Assembly (NCBI RefSeq): GCF_010093815.1
Contig: NW_022985550.1
Span: 2,288,055-2,352,054 of the forward strand
Direction of reading: 5' to 3'
DNA length: 64,000 bases
Origin: Pseudovirgaria hyperparasitica
Lineage: Eukaryota; Ascomycota; Dothideomycetes; Acrospermales; Acrospermaceae
Shown: positions 21,820 to 33,758 of the stretch, in pieces
How positions within the stretch are numbered: the stretch's first letter is position 1
How the letters are laid out: the number at the start of each line of letters is the position of its first letter
Position numbers and translations under genes: made by a program
The notes under the pieces: generated by a model
Databases searched by the model: none
What the model was told of the DNA's origin: nothing
The model's input: only the letters and a program-made list of their open reading frames with translations

Positions 21820-22194
21820 CCTGGCTCGTCGGTCGTCGTCGGTCGTGCGGCTGTGTGGGTTGTCTTGTGTCTATATACATCTCTCTCTTTGTGTGTATAC
21901 GTGTGTGTTTGTCACAAGCCGGGTTGTATGTATGTATTTCATGTATGCATCAGCAGAAGAAGGCGTTTTTGGTGTGTGTGTGTGTGTGTGTGTCTTATGG
22001 TTTTCTTGGAGGTTATCTATGTAGGTATATATGTTTTTAACATGCATTTTGAATCGGGATTGGGGGGAGGGGGGCGTTGATGAATGAAAGGCGTCTCCTC
22101 TCTCAGCTCTCAGCTCTCAGCTCTCAGCTCTTATTCTTGTCTCTTGTGTTACTTGCTCGTACTATTGTTTCTTTTCTGCGAGTAGTTTATATTC

Positions 22195-22225
<31 letters not shown>

Positions 22226-22754
22226 TTTCGGATTAGAGAATCGAGTTGATTGGCTTGGCTTGGTTTGACTGGACTTATGATTGAGTTTGTTTGATTGACT
22301 TGGACTGTTTGAATCTGAGACTTGACTATGCCAGAGACTCAGCTATGAGACTTTGGACCGATCGACTTGGATTTTGGATTGGACTACTAATAACTTGTGG
22401 TGAGTCAGACTGACTTGCGTTAAAACTGACTTGGACTTGACTTGACCCGGACGCCAAATGACTTTCAATTTGATTTCTTCGAATTGACTTGGGACTGACT
22501 AACTTTTACCGCGATGACAACCATACAATCAAACACCCAAACACCCAAACATCCACATAAACAAACCACAAACAACAAACACTTAAGGCAAGTAACATGA
22601 CAAAACAAACACGTAAACAAAAGAACAACACACACACACAACAAAACGAAGGAACGACTATAATGGAACATACAAACCGGGGGGGGTTTTTTTTTTCGGG
22701 TACTTTGGACGGTTTTAAAGATCCTCTTTTTTTTAAATATAAAAAGTACGTTCT

Positions 22755-22803
<49 letters not shown>

Positions 22804-23411
22804 ATATTATACTCACTACATGACGAGGNNNNNNNNNNNNNNNNNNNNNNNNNNNNNNNNNNNNNNNNNNNNNNATATAAAAAGTACGTTCTAAAGAGAG
22901 AGAGAGAGGGGGGGGGGGGCGGAGAGAAGTTATATTATACTCACTACATGACGAGGCCGAGATAAAGGGCAGAGAGGGTAATGGTAATGAGGTAGAAGGG
23001 AAGACCGGGGACTACGAATTTCTCATACTAGATAGATGGACCCCTACCAAATTTGAAGAAAAACAAAAAAAAAAAAATTTGTGCAAGGGTTACTACTTGA
23101 CGCTGTAAACTTACTTACTTCCCTTTCTTACGGCCAACTTACGCCAATAGATAGGAGAGATTTTCCGAGGGGTTAAAAATTCACGGCTGTCTCTGTTAGT
23201 CTGTTTTGTATGCTTATTGATCAATTTGTTGTATGTTTATTCGACGAGATCACCGAATGAAGGCGCGTGTATTACATGTATCACATTTTTGTACTCCAGT
23301 TCCGAGCCTCAACTCCGAGCCCCGCAAATCCGAACGCCCAAATCCGAACGCCCAAATCCGAACCCTAAATACCAAACCTACAAAACAACACCAACCACAA
23401 CACCACGTACT
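21820..23411. other. 1.6-kb intergenic region with microsatellites and an assembly gap
   Basis: Contains (GT)n near 21973-21992, CTCTCAG repeats near 22100-22130, (TA)n at about 22203-22226 and a stretch with recurrent GACTTG words (about 22250-22500). The gap 22829-22874 and its flanking duplicate follow. Near 23316-23370 short AAATCCGAACGCCC units repeat. No gene is supported. Confidence 0.6.
22737..22956. repeat. duplicated flanks around a 46-N assembly gap
   Basis: Copy 1 is 22737-22828 and copy 2 is 22875-22956, with 46 Ns between (22829-22874). Both run from ATATAAAAAGTACG, through a GA tract, to CTCACTACATGACGAGG. They differ in GA-run length and in a poly-G run in copy 2. This is what unresolved scaffolding across a GA microsatellite looks like. 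Confidence 0.85.
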
Positions 23412-25641
23412 CTACGCCCGCACATACTGCGTCGTCGACGACGGCGACGCAATCTTGGGCATGCTCGTGTTTGTCGTCGTCGCACTCATACTCACACTCG
23501 CCTCCGGCTTGTCGGTGGAGAACGACTGCTCGAGCCCGTCGTCGTTGTGTTCGCGGTCTTGACGACGAAGGATGGTGCGACGGCGGCGGAGACGAAGCCC
23601 ATCGTCGATGCCAAACAGGCGGGACATGTCCTCGAGCGAGCGGCCGCGGGTTTCGACTAGATTTCGCCGTTGTCAGTCAGTCAGTCAGTCAGTCAGTCCG
23701 TGATGCCGCCCGTACCAAGAGAGAGGACAAAAAAAGGAGGAAAGGGAGAACGAGGAAAAGGCACGCACCCATACAAAACTGCACAAACAGATACGCCAGC
23801 CCACACAAGCCCGCATACCCGGCATACAACCCCCAGCCCACCCGCTCAAACACGACAGGACTCAGCTGCGCGACGCAAAACGTGCCGAGCCACAGCGTTG
23901 CGGTCGTCACGCCGTTGCCCTTGGCCCGGTAGCGAATCGGCCAGATCTCCGAGGCGTAGAGCCAGCTGCCCACGCCCCAGGTGGCGTTGAAGCAGGTGTA
24001 GAAGAGGTAGGGGAAGATGACGATGACGATGTTTGTGGAGGAGGACTCGGGGTGGCGGGCGGCGTTGCGCTGGAAGACGGCGATGCCGATCATCGCGACG
24101 GCCATGCCGATGCAGCCGAGGCGGAGCCAGGTGCGGCGGCCGAGCCGGTCGAAGAGGAAGATGGGGATCCAGGCGGAGAGGAAGAGGACGATGCCGACGG
24201 TGCCGTTGAGCAGGTTCTGGGTGCGTGGGTTGGAGATGCCGCCTGCTGCGAAGATGTGCGGGAGGTAGTAGATTATGCTGCATGTGCCTGTGATCTGTTG
24301 TTGCCCGGGGGTCAGTCTTGGAGTGTTCAGAGTTGGTGAATAGGGGATACACGCATGAGGAGTTATGAGGTAGAGGAACCGACTGACCTGCTGGAAGAAC
24401 TGCACGCCCATGCCCAGCAGCGTGACGCGCAAGACCGGCCTCCGGAACAACTCGACCCACCGCGCCCTCTCCGCCACCGTCTTCTGAAACCGGATACTCT
24501 CCCTGATCTCCCGCAGCGAGCGATCCGCCGCCTCGGACCCGTGCAGCCGCGTCAGCACCTCGCGCGCACACTCGGGCCGGCCCTGATCGACCAGCCAGCG
24601 CGGACTGGGCGGCACGTACAGCCAGCAGCCGACGCCGAGCACGCCGGCGGGCAGGACCTGGATCGCGAGCGGGATGCGCCACCAGTGTGCCGAGGGCAGC
24701 ATGGCGAAGCCGTAGTTGAGCCAGAAGGCGATTAGTTCGCCGAGGCAGAGGATCATTTGCTCGATGCCGACGATGCGGCCGCGGAGCTTTGCGGGCGCGA
24801 TTTCGCCAATGTAGAGGGGCACGCCGCCCGCGCAGATGCCGACGCCTATGCCGAGCACGATGCGGCCGATGATCTGGGGCGTGGTGGTGTCAGTGATGTA
24901 GAAAGGAAAAGGTAGATGTGTGTGTATGCACGACACGTTGTGACAAAGTGAAAAGACAAAGAACAGAAACCCCCCCCCGGTCCCCGGGGTCATCTCGAAC
25001 GAAAGAAAGACACTCACGATCTGCGACACGCTATAGCTCGCCGCCTGCAGCACAGCACCCAGATTGAACACCAGCGTCGCCACCGCCAGCGTCCTCTCGC
25101 GCCCAATGCGATCGGCCAGAAACCCAATCGAGAGCGCGCCCAGCAGACACCCGATATCATACAGACTCACAATCGCGCCCGTCACCCACGCGCTCTGTGG
25201 CCGCATCAGGTCCAGGAACCGCCGGTCTGCGATGATCACGCCCATCACGCCCTGGTCGTAGCCAAATAGCAGCGCGCCCAGCGACACAAACGCCGTGATG
25301 CCGTACACGCGCTTGTTCCCGTCGCCGTATCGCCGGCGCCATGCATCTGCGTTTGCATTTGCGTCGGGCGGGCGCGGGCGGATCAGTGCGTTGGGCTTCA
25401 TCCATTCGAGGAGCATGTCGACGACTGGCACGGAGATGCGATGATGAGGTTGGTTACGGTTACGATGGTGACGGTCGTTGTGGATGGACGGGGAGGACGC
25501 GTCGTTTTGTACTTCTTCTTCTTCCTCTTCTTCCTCTTCCTCTTCGTCGTAGTCGTCCTCCTCGTCGTCGGCGGCGGCGCGGCTCTCAAGTAGTGGCATT
25601 GCAGCAGCAATAGCATCGTCGTCGGCTCGAGGCGGCTCCAT
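23412..25641 (-). CDS. MFS sugar porter
   Basis: Four exons: 25018-25641, 24388-24873, 23769-24294 and 23412-23656, giving 626 aa. Introns are 144, 93 and 112 nt. The first two are stopless multiples of three. The last contains five GTCA units. Sugar-porter motifs are present: GYDQGVMG in TM1, DRIGRERT, the PESPRWL-like PPSPRWLVDQGR, YIGEIAPAKLRG, DRLGRRTW and, after the last splice, MVETRGRSLEDMSRLFG. The N-terminus has an unusual acidic run of about 11 Glu. The protein should be a 12-TM proton symporter or facilitator for hexose, pentose or a related polyol in the plasma membrane. The substrate cannot be read from sequence. Confidence 0.9.
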
Positions 25642-26633
25642 CGTGGCCCCACTGCGGCTTCGCGCGCATCCCCCAACTACAAGCCAGTAAGATGGTCGTG
25701 CTCAGATTAGTTCTTCCAGACAGAGCCGGGTGGAAGCTTGGGAGATATGTATTGCGTGTTTGTGTGTGTGAGGGAAGTGTGACGTTTGTCGTTGTCGTTG
25801 TCGTCGTCGAAGTAAAGGTAAGGTTGAGGCTAGCTCGAGGTAATTAAAGTGGCCACTTAAGGGGGCCCCGCCCGCGTGCCGTCGCGTGGGCCCCCAATCC
25901 CGGGGTAAAACCTGGGGTTTCGCGCACGCTAAGGAGGACAGCCTGCGATCTTGGGCCCGGGATGATCCTTGGGTCTCCTTGGGTAATAATCTTGGCTCAC
26001 AAATCGTGCGTAATGAACCTTTTGTCGCGTGTCGATATGGTCTTGGATTCACGTGCGGCTCTAATCCAGCAGTGTGCGTGTGTGTGTGTGTGGGAAAAAC
26101 TACTCACTCAGTCACGCGCATGCGGAGGCAGCTGACCTTGTAAGATTGGTTCCGTGTATCGTTAGTTGAAGTAGGAACGGTATAGTGTCCTGCATCATCT
26201 GACGGAGCTTTCCAGTACATATCATATGTTTCTGCGCTGCGAATACCCATTCACATAGGATCATGGCAATGGATGGCGCCGTCTGCTGCACCGAGAAGTG
26301 CCCACACGTGTCTTGAATGTAGAACAAGCTCATATTTGGAGACACATTTATGAACGAACAAAGTCCTTTGACCTTACTAGAAGTATCAAGGCTTGCTTGC
26401 CTCGGATTGTGATATTCCTTCGCACGGTCTAGATGGTCAAGTTCAGGTAGCCCTATCAACGTACACGCAGCACGCCCCTGTTGAAAAGTGCTTGCGATTT
26501 TCCTCGGGAACCACTACGTGGTGTATGGCTCTTGTGGTTGAGGATATATACATGGACAGGGACGGAGCCGCCATACTTTTGATACGATGCTGCCAGCAGG
26601 TGTTGTCGCTTATGAGGGCAATAATCACGGTAA
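25642..26633. other. intergenic; sugar-porter promoter with GC-rich palindromic block
   Basis: About 1 kb. 25847-25925 has the palindrome AAGTGGCCACTT and a GC-rich imperfect inverted repeat containing CCCCGC, which fits the CreA site SYGGRG on the other strand. Downstream is a (GT)n run near 26078. The rest shows no gene. Confidence 0.5.
25847..25858. promoter_or_regulatory. perfect palindrome upstream of the sugar porter
   Basis: AAGTGGCCACTT is its own reverse complement. It lies about 206 bp upstream of the transporter ATG, next to a CreA-like CCCCGC. Its role as an operator is inferred from position only. Confidence 0.35.
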
Positions 26634-27879
26634 TCATGCCACCTCCTCCACTGCCGCCCTCTTCCTGAACACAAACAATGCCTCGTCTTTGCCCGCAAAA
26701 CTTGGCAAGGGCACCCTAGCAGCCTCCTCCCAGTCTGGTCTCTCCCTCTTCACCCAATCCGCGACCGTTTCTCCCTTGAATGCACTGTGTCCATTCCCAT
26801 TTTGCGTTGCCGCAACACACACCGCATCGCCCTTGAACGCGCGCAGCATCTTGCCCGTGAAATCCTCGCTCACGATCGGGTATACCAGCAACAACACCTG
26901 TCCCTCGCCTCCCTTGTGGGTGACAATATGCGTTGGCCCATCTTGCACTAGCGTGTCACCGATCCATCGGACGCGGTACTTCGACTGGAGATTATCGATT
27001 GGCAGGACGGTGAGCTCTGGGAATGTTTTGCGAAGCATAAACGTCCAATAACCCGTACCAGAGCCGACCTCAATGATGGGCTTGGGCTTCGTGCGTACCT
27101 GCGCGACCTGCGCAATCAGACTGAGTGCAGCATGTGTGGGCACAGCGCAGCCAAAATGGTGGTACAAGACTGGCAGGATGTGGTGAGCATGCTCTGTCTT
27201 TGTGTTTGTAGGTATGGGTCCAGCCCATTCAAGATTTTCACACGACCACGCCCAGAGGTCGAGATAGGGGTTTTTGGGCGCAGACTTCGGCTTGGATGGT
27301 ACAGCGAGAGGAGCAATGGGAACTACGAGATTGTTGGCGAGATGTTGAGCAATTTGCTCACGGAGAGAGCCTTTCTTTGCATTGGAGCGGAAGCCGGTGA
27401 GAGCACGGACGAGGTTGTTCGTGGGGAGGAAGAGGGATGCGTAGGCTTTGGAGTCGTCGGGGGACGGGTGTGGAAGCTGGCTCAATCAATTATCAGCATA
27501 CAGTCCATCATGCCAGCGATGTTTCGGTGAAGTATCAATGGAAAGAAGCGTGCCACGAGTGACGGTGTACAACAACAGCGTCATGCAGACCATGAACACG
27601 TACCTCTTTCTCCTTTTCGTCCAGGTACCACGAGTGTAATCCACCTACTTCCCCGAAGTCGACGACCTGCTGTGCATCCTTGAGAGTAACGACAGCAATT
27701 TCTGCATGGTATTGGTACGAGTCATCAGGTTTCAGCCCGAAAGAGCGTATGATCGAATTGCGAAAGTCGCCGCTGTGCTGTGGTGAAGACTTGTCGTTCC
27801 ACTGCTCAAAGAAGAGATCTGGGTCGAACCTGTAAGAGCCCTCGCATTTGGGAGTGATACGACGCTTCGTCGACGCCAT
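26634..27879 (-). CDS. methyltransferase-like protein, unknown family
   Basis: Two exons, 27604-27879 and 26634-27476, giving 372 aa. The intron 27477-27603 (127 nt, GTACGT...GCCAG) joins HSWYLDEKEKE to LPHPSPDDSKAYASLF in frame. A SAM-binding motif I is visible: KPIIEVGSGTGYWTFMLRK. A motif II-like acidic strand follows (TVLPIDNLQ). The N-terminal about 200 residues (FDPDLFFEQWND, then YLDLWAWSCENLEWAG) are not recognised. Expected role: a SAM-dependent small-molecule or protein methyltransferase, target unknown. The absence of other standard motifs leaves room for a non-catalytic Rossmann protein. Confidence 0.65.
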
Positions 27880-28931
27880 TGTTCCTGTTACAGTTCGTCA
27901 ATTGGCTGGCTTGCAGGGATGCGATGAGGAAGATGGACGTATGGACAGATGGATAGATGGATAGATGCAGCTATACGATGCAAGGTACGAGGGGAGGGGC
28001 AGCAATGGATCGGTGGTCGAGCCGTAAATCCGGGGTCGGCCCTGCCCGAGTCCCTGGAACGTGGCGGCTGGTCCGGGCTGGGATTACCTGCCTTTCCCGG
28101 CCTCCGGTAAACATGGCATCCCGCGTAATTACACTATAAGCCTAGCAACCAAAGACCTTGGGACTCGTGGCTTGGAAGGAAGCATCTGAAGTCCCTTTAC
28201 CAAGAATGTCTTCGTATGTATCCGAACGAAGCATTCGAGGAAGGGCAAAAACGATGTAATTGAAGTATGTCTATGATCCCATACCCGTGGTTCTCGTGGT
28301 GTTCACGAACTACGTCTCTTCATCGGCATGGAATGCGTTTCATACTCGGGCCTTTCATGTCGCTTTCATATTTTATCTTCGGTCGATATGTGTGCTCTCC
28401 GTTTACGTAGAAGGTGCTTCTAGAGTAGCATCGGCAAGCATCAACAAAGTCGAACACTTCTGTCCCGCTTCCTCAACAAGACGAAACACTCCCTACCTAC
28501 CGGTGTCCGCGCACTAAGGTCGAGCTTGATGCTGCTGCTGTTTGCAACCACGGTATTTGGTGGACGGCAAAGCAGTAAACAGCCCATGCGATATCACCTT
28601 GCACTCAGAGCTTGTAGTCGGTACGTTTCTAACCTTGGCTGTAGAAAAGCTGCAAACCAGGCCGATGACTCGTAGCTCCCACACTTGCTTCATAGTATGC
28701 TGGTCATGTCCCCAAGAAAGGGTCGGCCTTGGAGGTTCTCCTGCTGGGGACGTTGACGGTTTAAAAAGAACCTCTTGAAGGAATCATTTCTTTGGCATTG
28801 GTCATTCTTTATACACCCTCGCAACTCGAATCAGTTCCATGTATCTCGAGACAGCCAATAATGACTAGTATTGGACATTCAAACAACCGTGGGATATCAT
28901 TACTCCATCAATAACGCCAGGTAAGGGGACA
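27880..28931. other. intergenic, no gene supported
   Basis: About 1.05 kb between two minus-strand genes. A GC-rich block near 28020-28110 carries several CCGG/CGG words and probably belongs to the promoter of the methyltransferase-like gene. The rest shows only short chance frames. Confidence 0.5.
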
Positions 28932-29632
28932 TCATAATTTGTCCCAGAACATGTTGCAATAAAACATAAGATCCATCTTCTTGTCTCGCCCAAGATAGTG
29001 CACATCCCCACTCTTTTGGAAAATGACTCTGTTGTGATCACCGGTTGCAGGGTCAACCTCGACGCCCATGCCGAGGTCGCGGTAAATCCGTAGTTTGAGT
29101 CTGCAGCATGTTAGTACTGCCATGCACGCGATTTCACCAACGAGAACATACACTGTCTCATTCTCCTCTGGATGTGCGAGCTCTCTCTCAAGTGCCTCGC
29201 CGCCTTCCGGGCCCTGTTCCTCAACTTCCTGCAGCGTGCTCTTTAAGCTGTCCAGCTCGGCGCCCATTCTTTCTTCTTCGATTTCCAGATCACTTGCTTG
29301 TTTTGCGACTCTAAACTTTTCGGTATCGAGCCGCAATATATTTGAGGCATGGGATGTCGGGTTATGTGACGACACGGTGAGCGAGTGTTGCGAATTGAGG
29401 GTCTGCTGTTGTCGAACGAGCTTTTGCAGTTGCGACGAGTGCTGCGATATGATCGAGCTGCGGAAGGTATTGAGATCACTGAGAGCAGAGCCAATGCGTG
29501 ATATCGCGCTCCGATCAGAATCAATTTTGAAACTTTGGCGGCAGGCCGCGATGAGCTGTCACGGTCAGTAAACAATGTTGAGAGCAGTGTATGGAGTGAG
29601 CGTACTGCGGCGGGTTCTTCGTCCAGGAGCAT
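28932..29632 (-). CDS. SPC24: kinetochore protein Spc24
   Basis: Three exons: 29606-29632, 29152-29555 and 28932-29100, giving 199 aa. Introns are 50 and 51 nt. The second has a perfect TACTAAC branch and is stopless. The start is MLLDEEPAALIAACRQSF. A coiled coil at about 60-125 (ILRLDTEKFRVAKQASDLEI) precedes the globular C-terminus with LKLRIYRDLGMGVEVD, SGDVHYLG and FYCNMFWDKL, the Spc24 signature. Spc24 pairs with Spc25 and anchors the Ndc80 complex to the inner kinetochore. It shares a 376-bp promoter region with FIS1. Confidence 0.92.
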
Positions 29633-30008
29633 TTTCAAGGGTAACCATATAATGGATGGAGTGTCAATTGAGGCAGGGTATCGTTCCGGGTATGAGGATA
29701 GAAGTTGTTCAATCTAATCTTTGGTGTTGTTGGCGTCCCGCGCCGAGACGCTTGATTGTTTGCGCTTAAGCCACACCTCGCGTCTTCCCAGGCAACCATG
29801 AATATGTGGATGCACGTGCTTTAAATGGGGACTGTGGCGCAGCGAGCTCAAACGTCACCGGCCAAACTTGCCTGAAACTTGAACCACAAGACTTTATCAG
29901 CGCCGTGCGACCATCGCTACTATTCATTGAGCTGTGCTCGCACTGCTAACTCTCTGACACTTCCGTGGAACTGCCAGACCATCCCGACTTGCACACAGCC
30001 TTATTGAA
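29633..30008. promoter_or_regulatory. bidirectional promoter SPC24 / FIS1
   Basis: A 376-bp spacer between divergent start codons. No named site was recognised. Confidence 0.5.
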
Positions 30009-30658
<650 letters not shown>

Positions 30659-31629
30659 AATATGATATGTCCTGTTGGACACCCTGGCATCACAGTTCAG
30701 AGGGAGGCGCTTGGAATAATGATCTATGCCAACACTTGTACAAATCGCATGCAGCACATAACTTTTGTTTCGCATGCATGAACCGCAATGCAGCACATAC
30801 TATGTAAAAACTCATTACTACCCATCGATGTATGTGACCCCTTAATCGCTGATTGTTCTTGTATAGAGTCATACCGAGAGAAGAAGGTAGAACGCGGAGG
30901 AAGAGGTTGATGGGTTTCCGGTGCGCTCGGGACACTTGAACAGTTGAACGAGTGAATCAATGGTGGCGGATGAATTATGAATGCAGCGGTCCAGCCACGG
31001 CCCTGCAATAACAATGTTCTGAGTCTGAGCCTCAACATTTTCGACCTGACAACGTTGTTTGCAGTGGCCAAGATCTGCTCTCTAATTACTGACTATGTAT
31101 CACACGCGTGCCAGTATTGTAGGTCTCCACTGTCACCTCCGGCTGCACTAACCACACTCCGGCCAAGTGCGACGGCCGCTCGTTTGTGCGTCATTGGCGT
31201 AAACTCCCGCCAGACACCACTCACTCTGGCTATCATATTACCTTCGCAGTGTACGTTCACCTTTCCTTAGCCACTTCACTGCTATCGCATCTGTCTCTTT
31301 TACTACTTGTTCCTACTCTACACTTTGGCGCCTGTGATTTACTATTTTTTTTCTGCGCCGTGCGTATCCTTCTTACCTTTTATCTTTATTCCGAGCGTTT
31401 GTCAGATCACCTGCATAACGCGCATGACAAGGCAGTTTCTCGAAGCTCTCTACCTACTCCACCCACTCTACTTTGCCAACATCTTGCGAACAGTCCGGTC
31501 ACGGCCTGGACAAATCTACCACAAACTACTGACAAGCACAATCAACCGTAGTCCTTTCCAACCTCGTTCTTCCTCCTGCTTATCGCCTTCGCACCAGAAT
31601 CTCCGACCGTCACACTGTCAGTACTGAAT
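30659..31629. other. intergenic, promoter and leader of the RING-H2 gene
   Basis: About 1 kb with short unsupported frames only. The final 300 bases are pyrimidine-rich, like a fungal 5' leader. Confidence 0.5.
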
Positions 31630-33412
31630 ATGGACACTTCGGCCCCGGGCCAGGGCCAGAACCCGAATCAAGAGCTGTGCTTCTGCCATTCATGCGAGAA
31701 CGAATGGTATCGTCACGAATATGGACTGACATGTCCGGAATGTCAGTCTGACTTCACCGAGATAGTACGTCGAACCATTTTGCTTCCACGCTACGGCTCT
31801 CGCTTTCGCTTGAAAGATTTCTGACATGCACTCTGTAGGTTGAAGCTGCCCACGACCCGCGTGCAGAATTATTTGCAGATCTTGACCACCATATGGCGGA
31901 CGAGCACCCGGCACACCCACGTTCGCACACCCGTGATCCGATCCATGGTAACGATGACCACCACCCTTTCCACAATCAGGACACATGGCGCCACGCCCCT
32001 GATCCGGAAGAGGAGGACATCAATGGTTGGCGAATAAACCAGACAGGTCCCGACACTTTCTCTATGACGGGCACCTTCACCACTACCACTACGCCGCGCG
32101 GAGGAGCAAACAGGGCTCCAGGTGCTCTACAGGGCGGCATCGCAGACAACTTCAGACACATGCTCCAAGGAATACTAGGAAACAACGCAGGGTTAGCCAA
32201 CACACGCCCTAGCACACAGCAGCAGCCCCCTGACGCTCCTCCCGTACCTGGCCATAGACCTGATCCTTTTTCCCCACCAGATCGAAATGCACCGGGCGGG
32301 TTGGGACATCCACACCAGAATATGCAGTCGATATTCGGTGGATTCCAACCTCAGACTACCCAGCAGAGGTTTGGCTCTGGCGGTCAAAGAGTTACTTTCA
32401 TGGGTAGAGGGCCACATCCGAGGTTCCAGTACACCGCGAATGCGCGGATCTTTCCACGCAACCCAAACGAGGCACAACCTCACGTTGAGCCCGTTGACGA
32501 ACTTCACGAGTAAGTCATGCATGGTAACTTTGTTCGACTTTTTTGCACTACTGACAAGTTGATAGTATGATTCAGGCTATGCTTGGTCAAGGCATGGGCG
32601 GACCACGATTCCCTGGTGAAGTCCCGCCAGGTCAACGTTTTGAACAGCAGCAAAATGCAAACGCATTCCCCGATAATCCTTTATTGGGACTATTAAGTCA
32701 TTTTCTCGCCGGACCGAGAGGATCAATCGGAGACTATGTTGGTTCTCAACAGGAACTAGATCGGGTTATTTCTCAGCTTATGGAACACAACGCCTCAGGA
32801 AGTGCGCCGGGTCCGGCATCAGCAGCAGCCATAGCGGCTCTACCGAAGAAGGAAGTATCCAAGGACATGCTAGGCTCCGAAGGCAAAGCCGAATGTAGCA
32901 TATGCATGGATGAGGTCAACTTAGGTGAACAAGTGACGATACTGCCCTGTAATCACTGGTTCCATGAACAGTGTGTCGGTGCATGGCTGAGTGAGCATGA
33001 CACATGTCCCCACTGTAGGAAAGGCATTTCATCTGAGCCTTCAAGCCCGCCCCAAACGCCCGGACGCGCTACTAGTGCTGAGGCTTCACACAGTCAGCGG
33101 CTATATCCACCTTCGCCGACCCGAAACGTTCCAGGCACATTTTACGACGATCATGCATCAACAAGCAGCTCTGATGTTCGACATGATTTCCACAGACTAC
33201 ACGAACATCGCCCACAAAACAGTCGCCACTCTAGCCACGGTAGCCACAACAGCAGGAGACAGAGTGCATCTACAATCCTCAACAATAGTCACACCAGCAG
33301 TAACGACGGTGGTGGTGGTGGTGGTGGTGGTGGTGGTATAGCTGATCGAATCAGGAGAGGACTATTTGGTAGTAGCAGTTCGCGACGCCAAAGCGGCGGA
33401 GCAAACCCGTGA
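31630..33412 (+). CDS. RING-H2 E3 ubiquitin ligase, RNF126/RNF115-like
   Basis: Three exons: 31630-31764, 31839-32509 and 32566-33412, giving 550 aa. Introns are 74 and 56 nt, each with a CTGAC branch. The N-terminal zinc ribbon (CFCHSCENEW, then CPECQSDF) resembles the ubiquitin-binding ribbon of RNF126 and RNF115. The RING-H2 at about 378-420 reads CSICMDEVNLGEQVTILPC, then NHWFHEQC and CPHC, with all eight ligands present. The middle is disordered and Pro/Gln-rich. The C-terminal tail has a run of about 11 Gly from GGT repeats. Expected role: quality-control or trafficking-linked ubiquitination in the cytosol. Confidence 0.88.
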
Positions 33413-33758
33413 TTCAAGTTCGTAGCAACAATGTAGTGAGCGTGTAGCGTGTCACGAACACATATTGACATACATTTGGTTAGGTTATATAGAGCGAGGC
33501 TATTGGCGTTGGGGCGTCAGCAGAAGCTGTATTTTTACCAGACACATCGTTACCTGGATATGCCTAACTCGTGCTAAATATCATGAATACTGATCACCAC
33601 GCTAAGCTGTTTAAAGATGGATATTAGTGAAATGACTATCTATGTAGGTGAAGATTTGGACATTATAGTTCAAAATCGTAGTTTTGCAAGTAATGATACA
33701 CTGCCATCCTTTTGGTGGCCACTTTCTGCGCGGCCTTTGTTCATGGCTTGTGACTCCA
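33413..33758. other. short spacer between convergent genes
   Basis: 346 bp. It presumably carries the two 3' UTRs. Nothing else was seen. Confidence 0.5.

Noticed and set aside
23846-24682. 278-codon minus-strand frame
   Set aside because: It is a second frame of the MFS sugar porter, which has full family motifs in the other frame.
28010-28140. tRNA or structured RNA in the GC-rich block
   Set aside because: No T-loop (GGTTCRANNCC) with a matching acceptor stem could be found. More likely promoter sequence.
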